Positions 23,303 to 33,099 of a stretch of 53,301 nucleotides of DNA are shown here, piece by piece. Numbering within the stretch: position 1 is the stretch's first letter; every line of letters starts with the position of its first letter. The notes below the pieces were generated by a model, which saw only the letters and a program-made list of their open reading frames with translations, was not told the origin of the DNA and searched no databases. The stretch covers positions 1-53,301 of the forward strand of contig CAJCBL010000333.1 in assembly GCA_903960515.1 (NCBI GenBank), in the 5' to 3' direction. This DNA is from an uncultured Verrucomicrobiota bacterium (lineage in GTDB: Bacteria; Verrucomicrobiota; Verrucomicrobiia; Opitutales; Opitutaceae). Made by a program: the position numbers and the translations under genes.

Positions 23303-26062
23303 TCAGGGTGCGGGTTGAGTGATGGGGCGGCCGGCGGCCGCCGCGCGCGGGCTGCTGTGTCGCGCCAGCTTCACCAGCTCGAGGGCTGCCAGCGGGATCG
23401 CGCCCAACGCCAGCAACCAGAGGCAGTCGGTGAACGGCAGATACCCGGTCTTCAGGAAACTGCCCAGCAGCTCGCTGTGCTGGCTCCACACCTGCAGCCC
23501 TATGGAGACTGCCACGACGAGCACCAGGTTGACGTTCGTTAGCAGCGGAATGCGCCAGACCGGCAGCGCCTCGCTGCGGGCGCCGAAGGACCGTAGAAGC
23601 TCGGCAAACACAAGCACGGCGAATGCGGAGCCGCGGGCGGCCTCCAGTGTCCCGGTTCTCGAAACCACGAAATACACCGCGAACGCCACGCCCGCAGTGA
23701 GGATACCGGTGAACGCCATCGTGCGGAGAAAGCCGGCGTCGGTAATGCGCTCGGCCCGGCCGCGCGGGTGGCGCTTCATCACCTCGGGATCGATCGGATC
23801 GGTCGCTAGGCAGAGCGCGGGGAGGCCGTCGGTGACCAGGTTGATCCAGAGCAGATGGATGGGCAGCAACGGCGTGGGCAGCCCGATGATGACGCAGACA
23901 GTCATCAGCAGCAGCTCGCCGGTGTTTCCAGCCAGCAGATACTGCAGGGTCTTGCGGATGTTGTCGTAGATGCCCCTGCCTTCCTCCACTGCGGCGACGA
24001 TAGTGGCGAAGTTGTCGTCGGTGATGATCATGTCCGCCGCCTGCTTGGTCACCTCCGTGCCGGCCTTGCCCATGGCGATGCCGATGTCGGCCCCCTTGAT
24101 CGCAGGGGCGTCGTTGACTCCATCGCCGGTCATCGCGACCACCGCGTCGTTGGCCTTCCAGGCGCGGACGATGCGCAGCTTGTGCTCGGCGGTCACGCGG
24201 GCGTAGACGGCTGTCTTGGGTACTCGCTCACGGAGCTCGTCCTCGGAGAGCTTCTCCAGCTCTACGCCGGCTACCGCCACATCCTCCGCCGAGGCGATAC
24301 CTATCTCCCTCGCGATCGCCGTGGCAGTGTCGGGATGGTCGCCGGTAATCATCACCACTCGGATACCGGCGGCGCGGCACTTCGCCACGGCCTGCTTGGC
24401 CTCCGGGCGCGGTGGATCGTACATGCCGGAGAGTCCGACAAAGACCAGGTCGCGCTCGACCGCATCGGCCGTGAGGTCCGCGGGCGAATCCTCGCCCGCC
24501 AGATCGCGTTGCGCCGAGCCGAGCACCCGCAGGGCCTGCAGCGCGAAAGCGGTAGTTTGGCCGAGGATGCGTTGCCGGTCCTCGCCCGTGAGGGGACGCA
24601 CGCCCTCGCTGGTGTAGAGGTGGGTGCAGCGTTCCAGCAACGGCCCGGGCGCGCCGTTGACCAATGCTCGCTGCTTGCCGTCCGGCATGCGGCGGACGAC
24701 CGCGCTGCGCTTCCGGTCGGAATCAAAGGGGAACTCATTGAGCTTTGGCTCTTCGCGCTCGATACGCTCGCGGTCGGCGCCGGCTTTCCGACCGGCGGCG
24801 AGCAGCGCGCCCTCGGTGGGATCGCCGACGGTTTTCCACGCGCCGCCCTCCTCTACGAGATGGGCGTTGTTGCAGCCGACGATGACGGTGGCGAGTTCGA
24901 GCAACGCCGCCAAGTGCGGCGCCTCCGCCTTGCGTCCTTCGAAACGCACTTCGCCCTCCGGACCGTAGCCCTCGCCGGTGACTTCGTAGTTGCGGCCCGC
25001 GACATGGAAGGCGCGCACGGTCATCTCGCCTACGGTCAGCGTGCCGGTCTTGTCCGTACAGATCACCGTCGTCGAGCCGAGCGTTTCGACCGCAGCCAGT
25101 TTGCGCACCAGCGCACGGCGCCGGGCCATGCGCAGCACGCCCACCGAAAGCGCCACAGTGACCACGGCCGGCAAACCTTCCGGCACCGCGGCTACGGCGA
25201 GGCTCACCGAGGTCATGAACAACTCCAGCAGCTTCGTGCCGCGCAGCATCCCCAGCCCGAAGAGCAGGGCCACGATGCCCAGCGCTGCCCACACCAGCAC
25301 CCGCCCGAAAGCCTCAAGCTTCTGCTCCAGCGGCGTGCCCTCATCGGCTCCCGCCGCCTCGATGAGCCCGGCGATACGGCCCAGCTCCGTATGCATCGCG
25401 GTGGCCACGACCACCGCTTGTCCTGTACCGGCGGCGACGCTTGTCCCCATGAACACCATATTCTCGCGGTCGCCCAGGGGTACCTCGGCTTGGGGCAGGG
25501 TGTCGGGCCGCTTGGCCACCGCCTCCGACTCGCCGGTGAGCGCCGCCTCGATGCACGTCAGTGAGGCTGCACTCAGCAAGCGCGCATCGGCGGCCACCAG
25601 GTCTCCCGCCTCCAACACCAGGATATCGCCGACGACGATATTTGCGGCCGGGATCGCCAGCACCTGCCCATCGCGGCGCACCTTCGCCTGGGGCGCGGTC
25701 ATCTGCTTGAGGGCGGCGATGGACTTCTCGGCGTTGAACTCCTGGTAGAACCCGATGGCCGCGTTGAGCACGACGATGGCGAGGATGGCGATGGCGTCGA
25801 GGGTCTCGCCGAGCACCCCGGAAAGGATACCGGCGGCGATCAGAATCCAGATGAGCGGGCTCTTGAACTGGCCCAGGAAGATCCGCAGCGGGCTGATCGG
25901 CTTGCCCTCCTTGAGCTCGTTGGGGCCGTCGGCCGCCAGTCGCTTGGCCGCCTCCGGTGCCGGGAGGCCGGTGGGCGAAGAATCGAGCTGCAGCATGACT
26001 GCCTCGGCAGACCGGTTGTGCCAGACTTCGACCGTAGCGTGGTCAATGGCTGAGGGTGTCAT
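23303..26062 (-). CDS. Cation-translocating P-type ATPase (P2 type, Ca2+/Mg2+-like)
   Basis: A P-type ATPase of 919 residues for active cation transport across the inner membrane. Seen in order: N-terminal cation-transporter domain, actuator TGES in AALTGESEAVAKR, M4 motif AVPEGLPAVVTVALSVGV, phosphorylation site CTDKTGTLT (about residue 338), nucleotide domain, hinge MTGDGVNDAPAIKGADIGIAMG, and M6 NLVTDGLPALCLATDP, followed by the C-terminal transmembrane bundle. PEGLP and N..TDG place it in group P2, with Ca2+ the most likely substrate. No metal-binding N-terminal domain is present. Transaldolase follows directly; no typical stress element is seen upstream. Confidence 0.92.
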   Translation of the reverse strand: MTPSAIDHATVEVWHNRSAEAVMLQLDSSPTGLPAPEAAKRLAADGPNELKEGKPISPLRIFLGQFKSPLIWILIAAGILSGVLGETLDAIAILAIVVLNAAIGFYQEFNAEKSIAALKQMTAPQAKVRRDGQVLAIPAANIVVGDILVLEAGDLVAADARLLSAASLTCIEAALTGESEAVAKRPDTLPQAEVPLGDRENMVFMGTSVAAGTGQAVVVATAMHTELGRIAGLIEAAGADEGTPLEQKLEAFGRVLVWAALGIVALLFGLGMLRGTKLLELFMTSVSLAVAAVPEGLPAVVTVALSVGVLRMARRRALVRKLAAVETLGSTTVICTDKTGTLTVGEMTVRAFHVAGRNYEVTGEGYGPEGEVRFEGRKAEAPHLAALLELATVIVGCNNAHLVEEGGAWKTVGDPTEGALLAAGRKAGADRERIEREEPKLNEFPFDSDRKRSAVVRRMPDGKQRALVNGAPGPLLERCTHLYTSEGVRPLTGEDRQRILGQTTAFALQALRVLGSAQRDLAGEDSPADLTADAVERDLVFVGLSGMYDPPRPEAKQAVAKCRAAGIRVVMITGDHPDTATAIAREIGIASAEDVAVAGVELEKLSEDELRERVPKTAVYARVTAEHKLRIVRAWKANDAVVAMTGDGVNDAPAIKGADIGIAMGKAGTEVTKQAADMIITDDNFATIVAAVEEGRGIYDNIRKTLQYLLAGNTGELLLMTVCVIIGLPTPLLPIHLLWINLVTDGLPALCLATDPIDPEVMKRHPRGRAERITDAGFLRTMAFTGILTAGVAFAVYFVVSRTGTLEAARGSAFAVLVFAELLRSFGARSEALPVWRIPLLTNVNLVLVVAVSIGLQVWSQHSELLGSFLKTGYLPFTDCLWLLALGAIPLAALELVKLARHSSPRAAAAGRPITQPAP

Positions 26063-26169
26063 GGTGATTTCGGGATTAGTCCTCGTTGCGAGCGAACCGC
26101 CGCCCTTGAGCCGAAATGGAGCGCAGGTTTGGAGCGTCCGCGCTCAGCTCAGCCGTAACCATTCCGTGG

Positions 26170-26224
26170 AAGGAGCATGCTTGCACGCGATCTGCGCTTT
26201 GATCGCGTGCGAGCACGCTCCTAC
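26170..26224. repeat. REP-like palindrome, family A
   Basis: AGGAGCATGCTTGCACGCGAT (one mismatch from the family) pairs with ATCGCGTGCGAGCACGCTCCT. It lies in the gap between the ATPase start (26062) and the stop of the LpxR-like gene (26286). Confidence 0.8.
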
Positions 26225-26285
26225 GGCGGAGACCGGAGTTCGTGCACTGCCAGAGCGCAAAGCGGTACGATTGCATGGTTACGGC

Positions 26286-27380
26286 TCAAAAGGCGCAGGA
26301 GACCGAGCACGACCCAAAGTCGGTGGCTGGCCCCGTCTGGGTCTTGAACTCGCAGGTACGGCGCACCTGCGTGTAGGTGAACTGCCACCGGCCGGCGATC
26401 AGGCCTACTCCGTAGCTGAAATCCGCCACGAAGGGCTCCTTGTCGACCGAAGGGCTGTCGCGGAAGGTGTTGCCGTCGAGAAAGAGATTGCGGGCGATGG
26501 CGCGGCCATCGGCGGCGCCAAACACGAAGACGCTGAAGTTGTGCGTAAGCGAAACTCGGGGATCGAGGTCGTCGGTTGGCGTGCCTCCGATGCTTCCGGC
26601 GCGGGCAAGTTGCACCCCGAAATCGCTGGGCAGATTGAGCCCGAGGCGCACCGTGCCACCGCCGTTGGCATAGGTCTGCACATTGCCCAGACTCGCGCCG
26701 ACATGGGGGATGAAGTCGACGCCCACCCGCTGGGAGAGTGCCCGCGCGAAGAGGCGCCAACGGCGTTCATAGATGAGATTCACTCCGGCTTCGTCGTGTA
26801 GTTGGGAGTCCCAGCCATGGGCACGTGCGCTGCCGATCCACTTGTGAACCGTGGTCTGTGTCTTACCAGCCAGGCTGTGCGGACCTACGATGCCCAGTTG
26901 CAAGGAGATCGTGTCGGAAACCGTCCGCGTCTTGCTGACGAACGCGAACTCCAGGTAGGTCCAACCAGCATACGGGCGATCGGTCGGGTCCGGAGTGTAT
27001 GTCTCCTGGTCGATCGGCGTGTACATGTGCTGCCCCAGGGAGAGGCCGAAATTCTTCTGCGCGTCGCTGCGGTTCACGAACGGAAGCGCATCGATGATGG
27101 TCTGCCGCCATCCCGTCTGGCCCCAATCGACAAGGTCGGCGGAGAGCCAGGAGAGCTTCACCCCGTTCGAATAGTGGAAGTCGGAGTTGCTGAAGACGTC
27201 GTTCTCGAAATACACGGTGAATACCGGCGTGGAACGGGCGTGGTCGGTGAGGACAGGGGAGTCTGTCGTTTCGGAAAACAGGGCGGAACTGGCGGCCAGC
27301 GCGCCGATGCTAAGAGTCGCGAGCAGGCGCAGAGTTTTTGCTGCAGCCGGGCGCAGTGAGGGAAGGTGAGGAGTATTCAT
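26286..27380 (-). CDS. lpxR: LpxR-type lipid A deacylase (DUF2219) outer-membrane protein
   Basis: A predicted outer-membrane beta-barrel enzyme of 364 residues that removes the 3'-acyl groups of lipid A. A Sec signal peptide (LRLLATLSIGALAASSALFS) is followed by the family pattern VYFENDVFSNSDFHYSNGVKLSWLS, GQHMYTPID, the DRPYAGWTYLEF motif and barrel strands to the C-terminus. Length and order fit DUF2219/LpxR. It is the last gene in the unit HlyD, double-ATPase ABC, ABC-2 permease, so an envelope-remodelling export pathway is suggested. ATG at 27380 is supported by the signal peptide. Confidence 0.87.
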   Translation of the reverse strand: MNTPHLPSLRPAAAKTLRLLATLSIGALAASSALFSETTDSPVLTDHARSTPVFTVYFENDVFSNSDFHYSNGVKLSWLSADLVDWGQTGWRQTIIDALPFVNRSDAQKNFGLSLGQHMYTPIDQETYTPDPTDRPYAGWTYLEFAFVSKTRTVSDTISLQLGIVGPHSLAGKTQTTVHKWIGSARAHGWDSQLHDEAGVNLIYERRWRLFARALSQRVGVDFIPHVGASLGNVQTYANGGGTVRLGLNLPSDFGVQLARAGSIGGTPTDDLDPRVSLTHNFSVFVFGAADGRAIARNLFLDGNTFRDSPSVDKEPFVADFSYGVGLIAGRWQFTYTQVRRTCEFKTQTGPATDFGSCSVSCAF

Positions 27381-27448
27381 GTGATATTGAGCTAGGAGGG
27401 GCGGGATTTGACGGGTTTCGAGAGTGGGCGAGGAGGGTGGGCGAGGGC

Positions 27449-28573
27449 TCAGGCCATCTGGCTGATGGTTTTGCGGAAGCGGTTCAGCGAGATGCCGAAG
27501 AACACCGCGCCGATCGCGCCCAGCGCGAGGAACTGCGGCCAGACCACGCTGAGCCCGGCCCCGCGAAACAGGATGGCCTGGCTGAGCGAGACGAAATGCG
27601 TGGTCGGGGCAGCCTCCATCACGACCTGTACGAAGTGGGGCATGCTCTCGCGGGGCGTTACGTTTCCAGAAAGCAGTTGCAGTGGCAGCAGCACGAGCAT
27701 GGCCAGCATCCCGAACTGCGGCATCGAGCGAGCCAGAGTGGCCATGAAGATGCCCAGCGAATTGGTGGCGAAGAGGTGCAGCGCGGCTCCCGCCAGGAAC
27801 AGCGCCACCGAGCCCTCGATCGGAACGTGTAGCACCCCCTTCACCACGCCCATCAGCGCGAACGCGGCGGCCAGCAGCACCACCAGGCCCATCGACCACA
27901 CCTTGGACAACATGATCTCCGCGGGCGTTACGGGCATCACCAGCAAGTGCTCGATGGTGCCGTGTTCGCGCTCCCGGATGAGCGCCGCGCCGGTCAGGAT
28001 GATCGAGAGCATGGTGACGTTGGTGATGATCTCCATCAACGCGCCAAACCACGTCTCCTCCAGGTTGGGGTTGAAGCGCGAGCGCAGGGCCAGCTCCACC
28101 GGGGCGGGAGGGCTGCTGCGTTGGCGTTGGACAAACTCGCCGACCTCCCCAAGCACCATTTGCTGGATATAGCTGCTGCCGCTGAACGCCTGGCTCATGC
28201 GGGTGGCGTCGACATTGAGCTGCACTGCGGGTGATTTGCCGGCGAGTACGTCGCTCTGGAAGCCCGGGGGGATATCCAGGACAAAGGTGTAGGTGCCTGC
28301 ATCCATGCCGGCGTCGATGCCGCTCGGAGATATCATCACCGGAGGCTGGAAACGCGGCAGGTAGAACGCGGCCCCGATGCGCGCCGAGAGCGGCGAACCG
28401 TCCTCGTCCACGATGGCGATGGGCGCCTTGTTCAGAGTCTCCTTCATCGCGGTGGCCGACACGTAGATGGAGACCGTGAAAGTGTAGGCGATCAGCACGA
28501 GCATGATCGGGTCGCGGGCAAGGCTCCACAGTTCCTTTACGCCTAGGCGGAGGATGTTGGCGAGGTGCGGCAT
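27449..28573 (-). CDS. ABC-2 type permease (YhhJ/YbhR-like)
   Basis: An integral membrane protein of 374 residues of the ABC-2 exporter family: an N-terminal helix (ARDPIMLVLIAYTFTVSIYVS), a large periplasmic part, then five C-terminal helices with REREHGTIEHLLVMPVTPAEIMLSKVWSMG, a typical YhhJ/YbhR motif. It pairs with the fused ATPase-permease upstream and the HlyD protein to make a YbhFGRS/RbbA-YhhJ-type exporter. The gene starts 2 bp after the stop of the ATPase gene. Confidence 0.9.
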   Translation of the reverse strand: MPHLANILRLGVKELWSLARDPIMLVLIAYTFTVSIYVSATAMKETLNKAPIAIVDEDGSPLSARIGAAFYLPRFQPPVMISPSGIDAGMDAGTYTFVLDIPPGFQSDVLAGKSPAVQLNVDATRMSQAFSGSSYIQQMVLGEVGEFVQRQRSSPPAPVELALRSRFNPNLEETWFGALMEIITNVTMLSIILTGAALIREREHGTIEHLLVMPVTPAEIMLSKVWSMGLVVLLAAAFALMGVVKGVLHVPIEGSVALFLAGAALHLFATNSLGIFMATLARSMPQFGMLAMLVLLPLQLLSGNVTPRESMPHFVQVVMEAAPTTHFVSLSQAILFRGAGLSVVWPQFLALGAIGAVFFGISLNRFRKTISQMA

Positions 28574-28575
28574 GG

Positions 28576-31332
28576 TCAGGTCTCCTGTTTCTTCAGCAAC
28601 AAGATGGACAGGCCCAGGACCACCGGCACCGCCAGCAGCAGCGGCCAGAACGAGGCGTGCAGGCTGGAGAAGCCCAGCGCCTTGCTGAATACGCCCCGGC
28701 TGATCGTCAAAAAGTGGGTGGCCGGGTACACCCGGCCGATCCAGGCGCCGGGGCCTTCGAGCGAGGAGACCGGATTCAGCATGCCGGCGAACTGGACGGC
28801 CGGAATCAGCGTGCCGATCATCGTCACGAACAGCGCCGCTATCTGGCTACGCGTGAAGGTCGACGCGAACAGCCCGAAGCCCGTCGAGAAGACCACGTAG
28901 AGCAGCGCGGCCGCCGTGAGCGTTGCGAAGCTGCCCTTCACCGGCACGCCGAATACGGTTACCGCCAGCAGTGTCATCGACGCGAAATTGACCATCGCCA
29001 GCGCGATGTACGGCAGTTGTTTGCCGAGCAGGAATTCGCTGCGCGTGACCGGGGTTACGTAGAGGTTGATGATCGAGCCGAGCTCCTTCTCGCGCACCAC
29101 GGAGAGCGCGGTGAGCATCGCCGGGATCATGAGCAGCAGCATCGGTATCACCGCCGGCACCATCGCCGGCAGGCTGCGCACGTCCGGGTTGTAGCGGAAG
29201 CGCGTCGCGATCGTGGCCGGCCCGGGCGCGGCATCCTGCCCGAGCCGATGGGTCGCCATGTCCTGGAGCCAGCCCTGGTGCATACCCTGCACATAGCCGC
29301 GCACCGTCTCCGCTCGCCGGGGCATCGCGCCGTCTACCCAGGCGCCGATCTGCACCGGGGTGCCGCGCTTGATGTCGCGCGCAAAGCCCGACGGGATCTC
29401 CACCGCCAGTGCGAGTGCGCCGGCCCGCATCCGCTGATCAAGCTCCGCGTAGTCGGCGAGCGGCGGGCGTTCGATGAAGTAGCGCGAGCCCGACAGGTTG
29501 AGCGCGTAGTTCTGGCTCAGCGTGGTTTGGTCGCGATCGAGCACGGCGTAGGTGAGGTTCTCCACGTCCAGGCTGATTCCATACCCGACCACGAACATGA
29601 GGATCGCCGTGCCCAACAACGCCATGGTGGCGCGCACCGGATCGCGTTTGAGTTCTAGTGTCTCTCGCAGGCTGTAGCTCCACGCTCGACTCAGGCTGAA
29701 AGGAAACTTCCGGCCGGTCTCGCTGGCGGGCGCGACCGCAACCGGCGGCTCGGTCGCTGCTGGCGCCGGCCCGGCCGCGCCCCGCGTATCGGCCTCCTTG
29801 AGGTAGCTGATGAAGGCAGCCTCCAGTGTTCCGGTCCCACGCTGGCGCACGATCTCGGCCGGGGCGCCGGTTACGAGCACCTTGCCCGCGTTCATCAACG
29901 AAATGCGGTCGCAGCGAGCCGCTTCGTTCATGAAGTGGGTGGATACGAAGATCGTTACCCGGTCGTTGCGCGCGAGGTCGATCATCAGCTGCCAGAGGCT
30001 GTCGCGTGCAATCGGATCCACTCCCGAGGTCGGCTCGTCGAGGATGAGCAACTCCGGCTTGTGCACCATCGCCACCGCCAGCGACAGGCGCTGGCGAATG
30101 CCGAGCGGAACACTGTCGGGCATCGCCTCCGGCACCGCCCCCAGGCCGAAGCGCTCGATCATTTCTCCCACCCGCGCGGGGATCTCCCCCGGCGGTACCT
30201 GGAAGAGGCGGGCGTGCAGCACCAGATTCTGCCGAATTGAGAGCTCCGAATACAGGGAGAACGACTGCGACATGTAGCCCACCCGCCGCCGGGTGGCGAT
30301 GTCCTTGGGGTTGACCTCATGCCCGAGCAGCGCGGCGCGGCCTTCGCTGGCCTGCAACAGCCCGGTCAGCATCTTCATGGTGGTGGACTTCCCGCAGCCA
30401 TTGGAGCCGAGAAAACCAAAGATTTCGCCCCGGCGGATACGCAAGCTTACGTGATCCACCGCGACAAAATCGCCGAAGCGCATCGTGAGGTCCGTGGCGT
30501 CGATGGCGATCTCGGCGCCCTCCCCGGCGGCGAACGGGGGAATCGTCACCGCCCGATGGCCACGCCGCAGCTCCTCCGGCAGCAGGGCGATGAAGGCGGC
30601 ATCCAGCGTATCGGTACCCGAGCGCCGCCGCAGTTCCTCCGGTGAGCCGGTGGCGAGCACTCGCCCCGCTTCCATCGCCACCAGCCAGTCGAAGCGCTCC
30701 GCCTCGTCCATGTAGGCGGTGGCCACAATCACGCTCATGCCGGTACGCGTGCTGCGGATGTGGTGTATCAGTTCCCAGAACTGCTGGCGCGCCAGCGGAT
30801 CCACTCCGGTGGTCGGCTCGTCGAGGATCAACAGGTCCGGGTCGTGGATCAGCGCACAACACAGCCCCAGCTTCTGTTTCATGCCGCCGGAGAGCTTGCC
30901 GGCCGGGCGCTCCAGGAACGCGCCCAATCCGGTGCTGCGAGTAAGTTCGTCGATACGGCGGCGGCGCTCCCCCGCGCTGTGGCCGAACAGACGCCCGAAA
31001 AACTGCAGGTTCTCCTCCACCGACAACGTCGGGTAGAGGTTCTTGCCGAGCCCCTGAGGCATGTACGAGATGTGCGGGCACACGGTCTCGAGGTGGTCGG
31101 TGCTGACCATGTCTCCCCCGAGTACATGCACGCTTCCCTGCTGCACCGCCCGCGCCCCGGCGAGCAGCGACAGCAGGCTGGATTTGCCCACGCCGTCCGG
31201 GCCGAGCAGGCCCACCATGCGCCCCGCCGGGATGTCCAAGGTGACGCCGTCCAGCGCCACGGTCTTGCCGTAACGCAGGCCTACTTCGACAAGGCTGGCG
31301 ACAGGCGCCGGAACGGTGGGGGTCGGCGTCAT
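28576..31332 (-). CDS. Fused double-ATPase ABC exporter with permease domain (RbbA/YhiH-like)
   Basis: A protein of 918 residues. Two ABC ATPase domains come first, each with Walker A (GPDGVGKSS and GSNGCGKST), signature ([15 protein letters not shown]; the second is degenerate, [13 protein letters not shown]) and Walker B ([26 protein letters not shown]). An ABC-2 permease domain follows from about residue 560, with a typical [29 protein letters not shown]. Same order as the RbbA/YhiH family, where the two ATPases and one permease are fused. ATG 31332 overlaps the HlyD stop by 4 bp (ATGA). Confidence 0.93.
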   Translation of the reverse strand: MTPTPTVPAPVASLVEVGLRYGKTVALDGVTLDIPAGRMVGLLGPDGVGKSSLLSLLAGARAVQQGSVHVLGGDMVSTDHLETVCPHISYMPQGLGKNLYPTLSVEENLQFFGRLFGHSAGERRRRIDELTRSTGLGAFLERPAGKLSGGMKQKLGLCCALIHDPDLLILDEPTTGVDPLARQQFWELIHHIRSTRTGMSVIVATAYMDEAERFDWLVAMEAGRVLATGSPEELRRRSGTDTLDAAFIALLPEELRRGHRAVTIPPFAAGEGAEIAIDATDLTMRFGDFVAVDHVSLRIRRGEIFGFLGSNGCGKSTTMKMLTGLLQASEGRAALLGHEVNPKDIATRRRVGYMSQSFSLYSELSIRQNLVLHARLFQVPPGEIPARVGEMIERFGLGAVPEAMPDSVPLGIRQRLSLAVAMVHKPELLILDEPTSGVDPIARDSLWQLMIDLARNDRVTIFVSTHFMNEAARCDRISLMNAGKVLVTGAPAEIVRQRGTGTLEAAFISYLKEADTRGAAGPAPAATEPPVAVAPASETGRKFPFSLSRAWSYSLRETLELKRDPVRATMALLGTAILMFVVGYGISLDVENLTYAVLDRDQTTLSQNYALNLSGSRYFIERPPLADYAELDQRMRAGALALAVEIPSGFARDIKRGTPVQIGAWVDGAMPRRAETVRGYVQGMHQGWLQDMATHRLGQDAAPGPATIATRFRYNPDVRSLPAMVPAVIPMLLLMIPAMLTALSVVREKELGSIINLYVTPVTRSEFLLGKQLPYIALAMVNFASMTLLAVTVFGVPVKGSFATLTAAALLYVVFSTGFGLFASTFTRSQIAALFVTMIGTLIPAVQFAGMLNPVSSLEGPGAWIGRVYPATHFLTISRGVFSKALGFSSLHASFWPLLLAVPVVLGLSILLLKKQET

Positions 31333-32528
31333 TGAGGAACCTTGACGATGAGTGCCGCGGGCCACTGCGCCTGCGCATCGAGTTTGAGCCACGCCACACC
31401 GGGCAGGCCGGTCTTCACCAGCTTCAGATGCTTCTCGAGCAGCGCCCGGTCGATCTGCGCCTTCACGCGGAACATCAGCTTTTGGCGCTCGCTGGCCGTC
31501 TCCACGGTCTTGGGCGTGAACTGCGCGGTGCTGGCCACATAGGAGACCTTCGCCGGGATCACCCACTGTAGCGCGGCGTCGAGCACGATGTGCACATCGC
31601 TGCCCAGAGCCACCCTGCCCACCACCGTCTCGGGCAGAAAGAAGGTCATGTACACGTCGCCCAGATCGACAAGGTTGAGCACCTTGCCGCCGGCCCCCAG
31701 CACCTCGCCGGGCTGCGCGATGCGGTATTGGACACGCCCGGAGCGCGGCGACTTCAAGAGGCTGTCCTGGATGTCGGCCTCGATGCGCGCAATCGTCGCC
31801 TGTGCGGCTTCCACACTGGAACCCGCACCGACCACCTGCGCCTGCGCCGCCACGGTTGCGGCTTGTGAGGCAGCCACCTGCGCCTGCGCACCTGCCAGCG
31901 CGGCCTCGCCGCCGCTCACCCGCGCCCGCCCGTCATCCAAATCCTGGACCGCCAGCACGCCTTGGCCGGCCAGGGTCTCGGTGCGTACCTGGCGCCGCTG
32001 CGCGGCATCCAGTTCGCTCTCACGCTGCTCGACCACCGCCTGGGCGGCGGCTGTTTGGCTCTGGCTGGCGACGACCTGCGCCGCGGCACTGGCAACGGCG
32101 TTGACCGCCTTCCTCGACTGGGCCTGCGCCTCATCGCGCTGCGCGTCGAGCACCGCGATTTGCATCTGCGCCAACGGCTGCCCTTCCACCACGAAATCGC
32201 CCTCGTTTACCAGGATGTCCTGCACGCGTCCGGCAAGCTTGGTGGCGATGTCGATCTCAGTGGCCTCGATACGTCCGTTGCCGACCACAAACCCGGCGCC
32301 GGGCCCCGTGGGCCGCAGTGCCCGCCATACGAGTAGGCCAATCACGGCGACAGCCACCACGATGCCCGCCTCAATCAGCCGCCTTTTGAGCACGGGTGTG
32401 AGCGTGCGCTTAGGCGGCTGGGCCCGCTCCACGGCGGGGGCGGAAGGCTGAACTGCAGGCGACGAGGCGGCGGATACGGCCTGACCTTGGGGCGAATCTG
32501 CGGCAGGCGGTGGAGGATCTGTTTTCAT
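31329..32528 (-). CDS. HlyD-family membrane-fusion protein
   Basis: A periplasmic adaptor of 399 residues that links the inner-membrane exporter to the outer membrane. After a Pro-rich cytoplasmic start come one membrane helix ([20 protein letters not shown]), a barrel-sandwich half ([38 protein letters not shown]), a long Ala/Gln coiled-coil hairpin (about 130-270), and the second lipoyl half ([43 protein letters not shown]). First gene of the exporter unit; its 128-nt leader begins at the GGGT-N3-ACCC promoter. Start ATG at 32528. Confidence 0.93.
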   Translation of the reverse strand: MKTDPPPPAADSPQGQAVSAASSPAVQPSAPAVERAQPPKRTLTPVLKRRLIEAGIVVAVAVIGLLVWRALRPTGPGAGFVVGNGRIEATEIDIATKLAGRVQDILVNEGDFVVEGQPLAQMQIAVLDAQRDEAQAQSRKAVNAVASAAAQVVASQSQTAAAQAVVEQRESELDAAQRRQVRTETLAGQGVLAVQDLDDGRARVSGGEAALAGAQAQVAASQAATVAAQAQVVGAGSSVEAAQATIARIEADIQDSLLKSPRSGRVQYRIAQPGEVLGAGGKVLNLVDLGDVYMTFFLPETVVGRVALGSDVHIVLDAALQWVIPAKVSYVASTAQFTPKTVETASERQKLMFRVKAQIDRALLEKHLKLVKTGLPGVAWLKLDAQAQWPAALIVKVPQ

Positions 32529-32662
32529 ATGCGGATAATGGGAACGCCGCTCCAAGCACCTCCTCGAATGACGAGAGGGCGATAGGCGCGGATAGGCTCT
32601 GGCCAGGGCCGGGGCCGATAGCCGAAGCCACGGCAGCCCCGGAATGTGCCTGAACTGCCCGG

Positions 32663-32706
32663 ATTCTACGCGGCCACCCCGATCCCCCGTAGTAGGTATT
32701 ACCCGC
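32663..32706 (-). promoter_or_regulatory. GGGT-N3-ACCT promoter of the exporter/LpxR operon
   Basis: Minus-strand GCGGGTAATACCTACTA starts at 32706 (centre 32699). TAGAAT at 32668-32663 is the best -10 in the set (5 of 6 consensus), spacing 31 bp. The right half ACCT is weaker than the usual ACCCCAT. Predicted transcript start near 32656. Confidence 0.6.
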
Positions 32707-32813
32707 ACGTGATCACTTTGGTGTAGAGATTCGTGCATAGCGGGTAGCGAGCATTCGGCCGCCGTAGCGCAGACATTCAGGCCACGCCAACCGACTGCGT
32801 TTACTCCCACTCC

Positions 32814-32857
32814 CGTGGCGAAGCTCGCCGGAGCTTCGTCGAGCTCTGCTTCGCCAC
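32814..32857. repeat. REP-like palindrome, family C
   Basis: GTGGCGAAGCTC and related GAAGCTCG/GAGCTTCG units form a nested inverted repeat ending in TGCTTCGCCAC. The same GAAGCTC...GAGCTTCG core recurs at 49092-49122. Confidence 0.6.
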
Positions 32858-33099
32858 CGTCCGCCCCGTTCACGCCGTGGCGGCCCGCCGGGAGGCTCGC
32901 CCTCTACTACCGCTCGCCATTTCGCCATGAGGCCGCTCCACCCTCTCCACTCCTCCGCGTGAGAATACCTCGAATTCTGAAAACCCACTAGCCTCGTGCG
33001 GAGCTGCGGAGAACGCGGAGAATCTGCCGGAAGGGATTGGAACGGCCGCTCGCCTCATACCTGCGCTCAAGCATCGGGGCGCGCGCCGGGCGGTAATCG

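Larger units (their letters stand above)
32529..33099. other. Intergenic region with promoter and one REP-like palindrome
   Basis: 571 bp between the HlyD start and the glucan synthase stop. It holds the HlyD promoter and the family C palindrome at 32814-32857; no gene is recognised. Confidence 0.55.
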
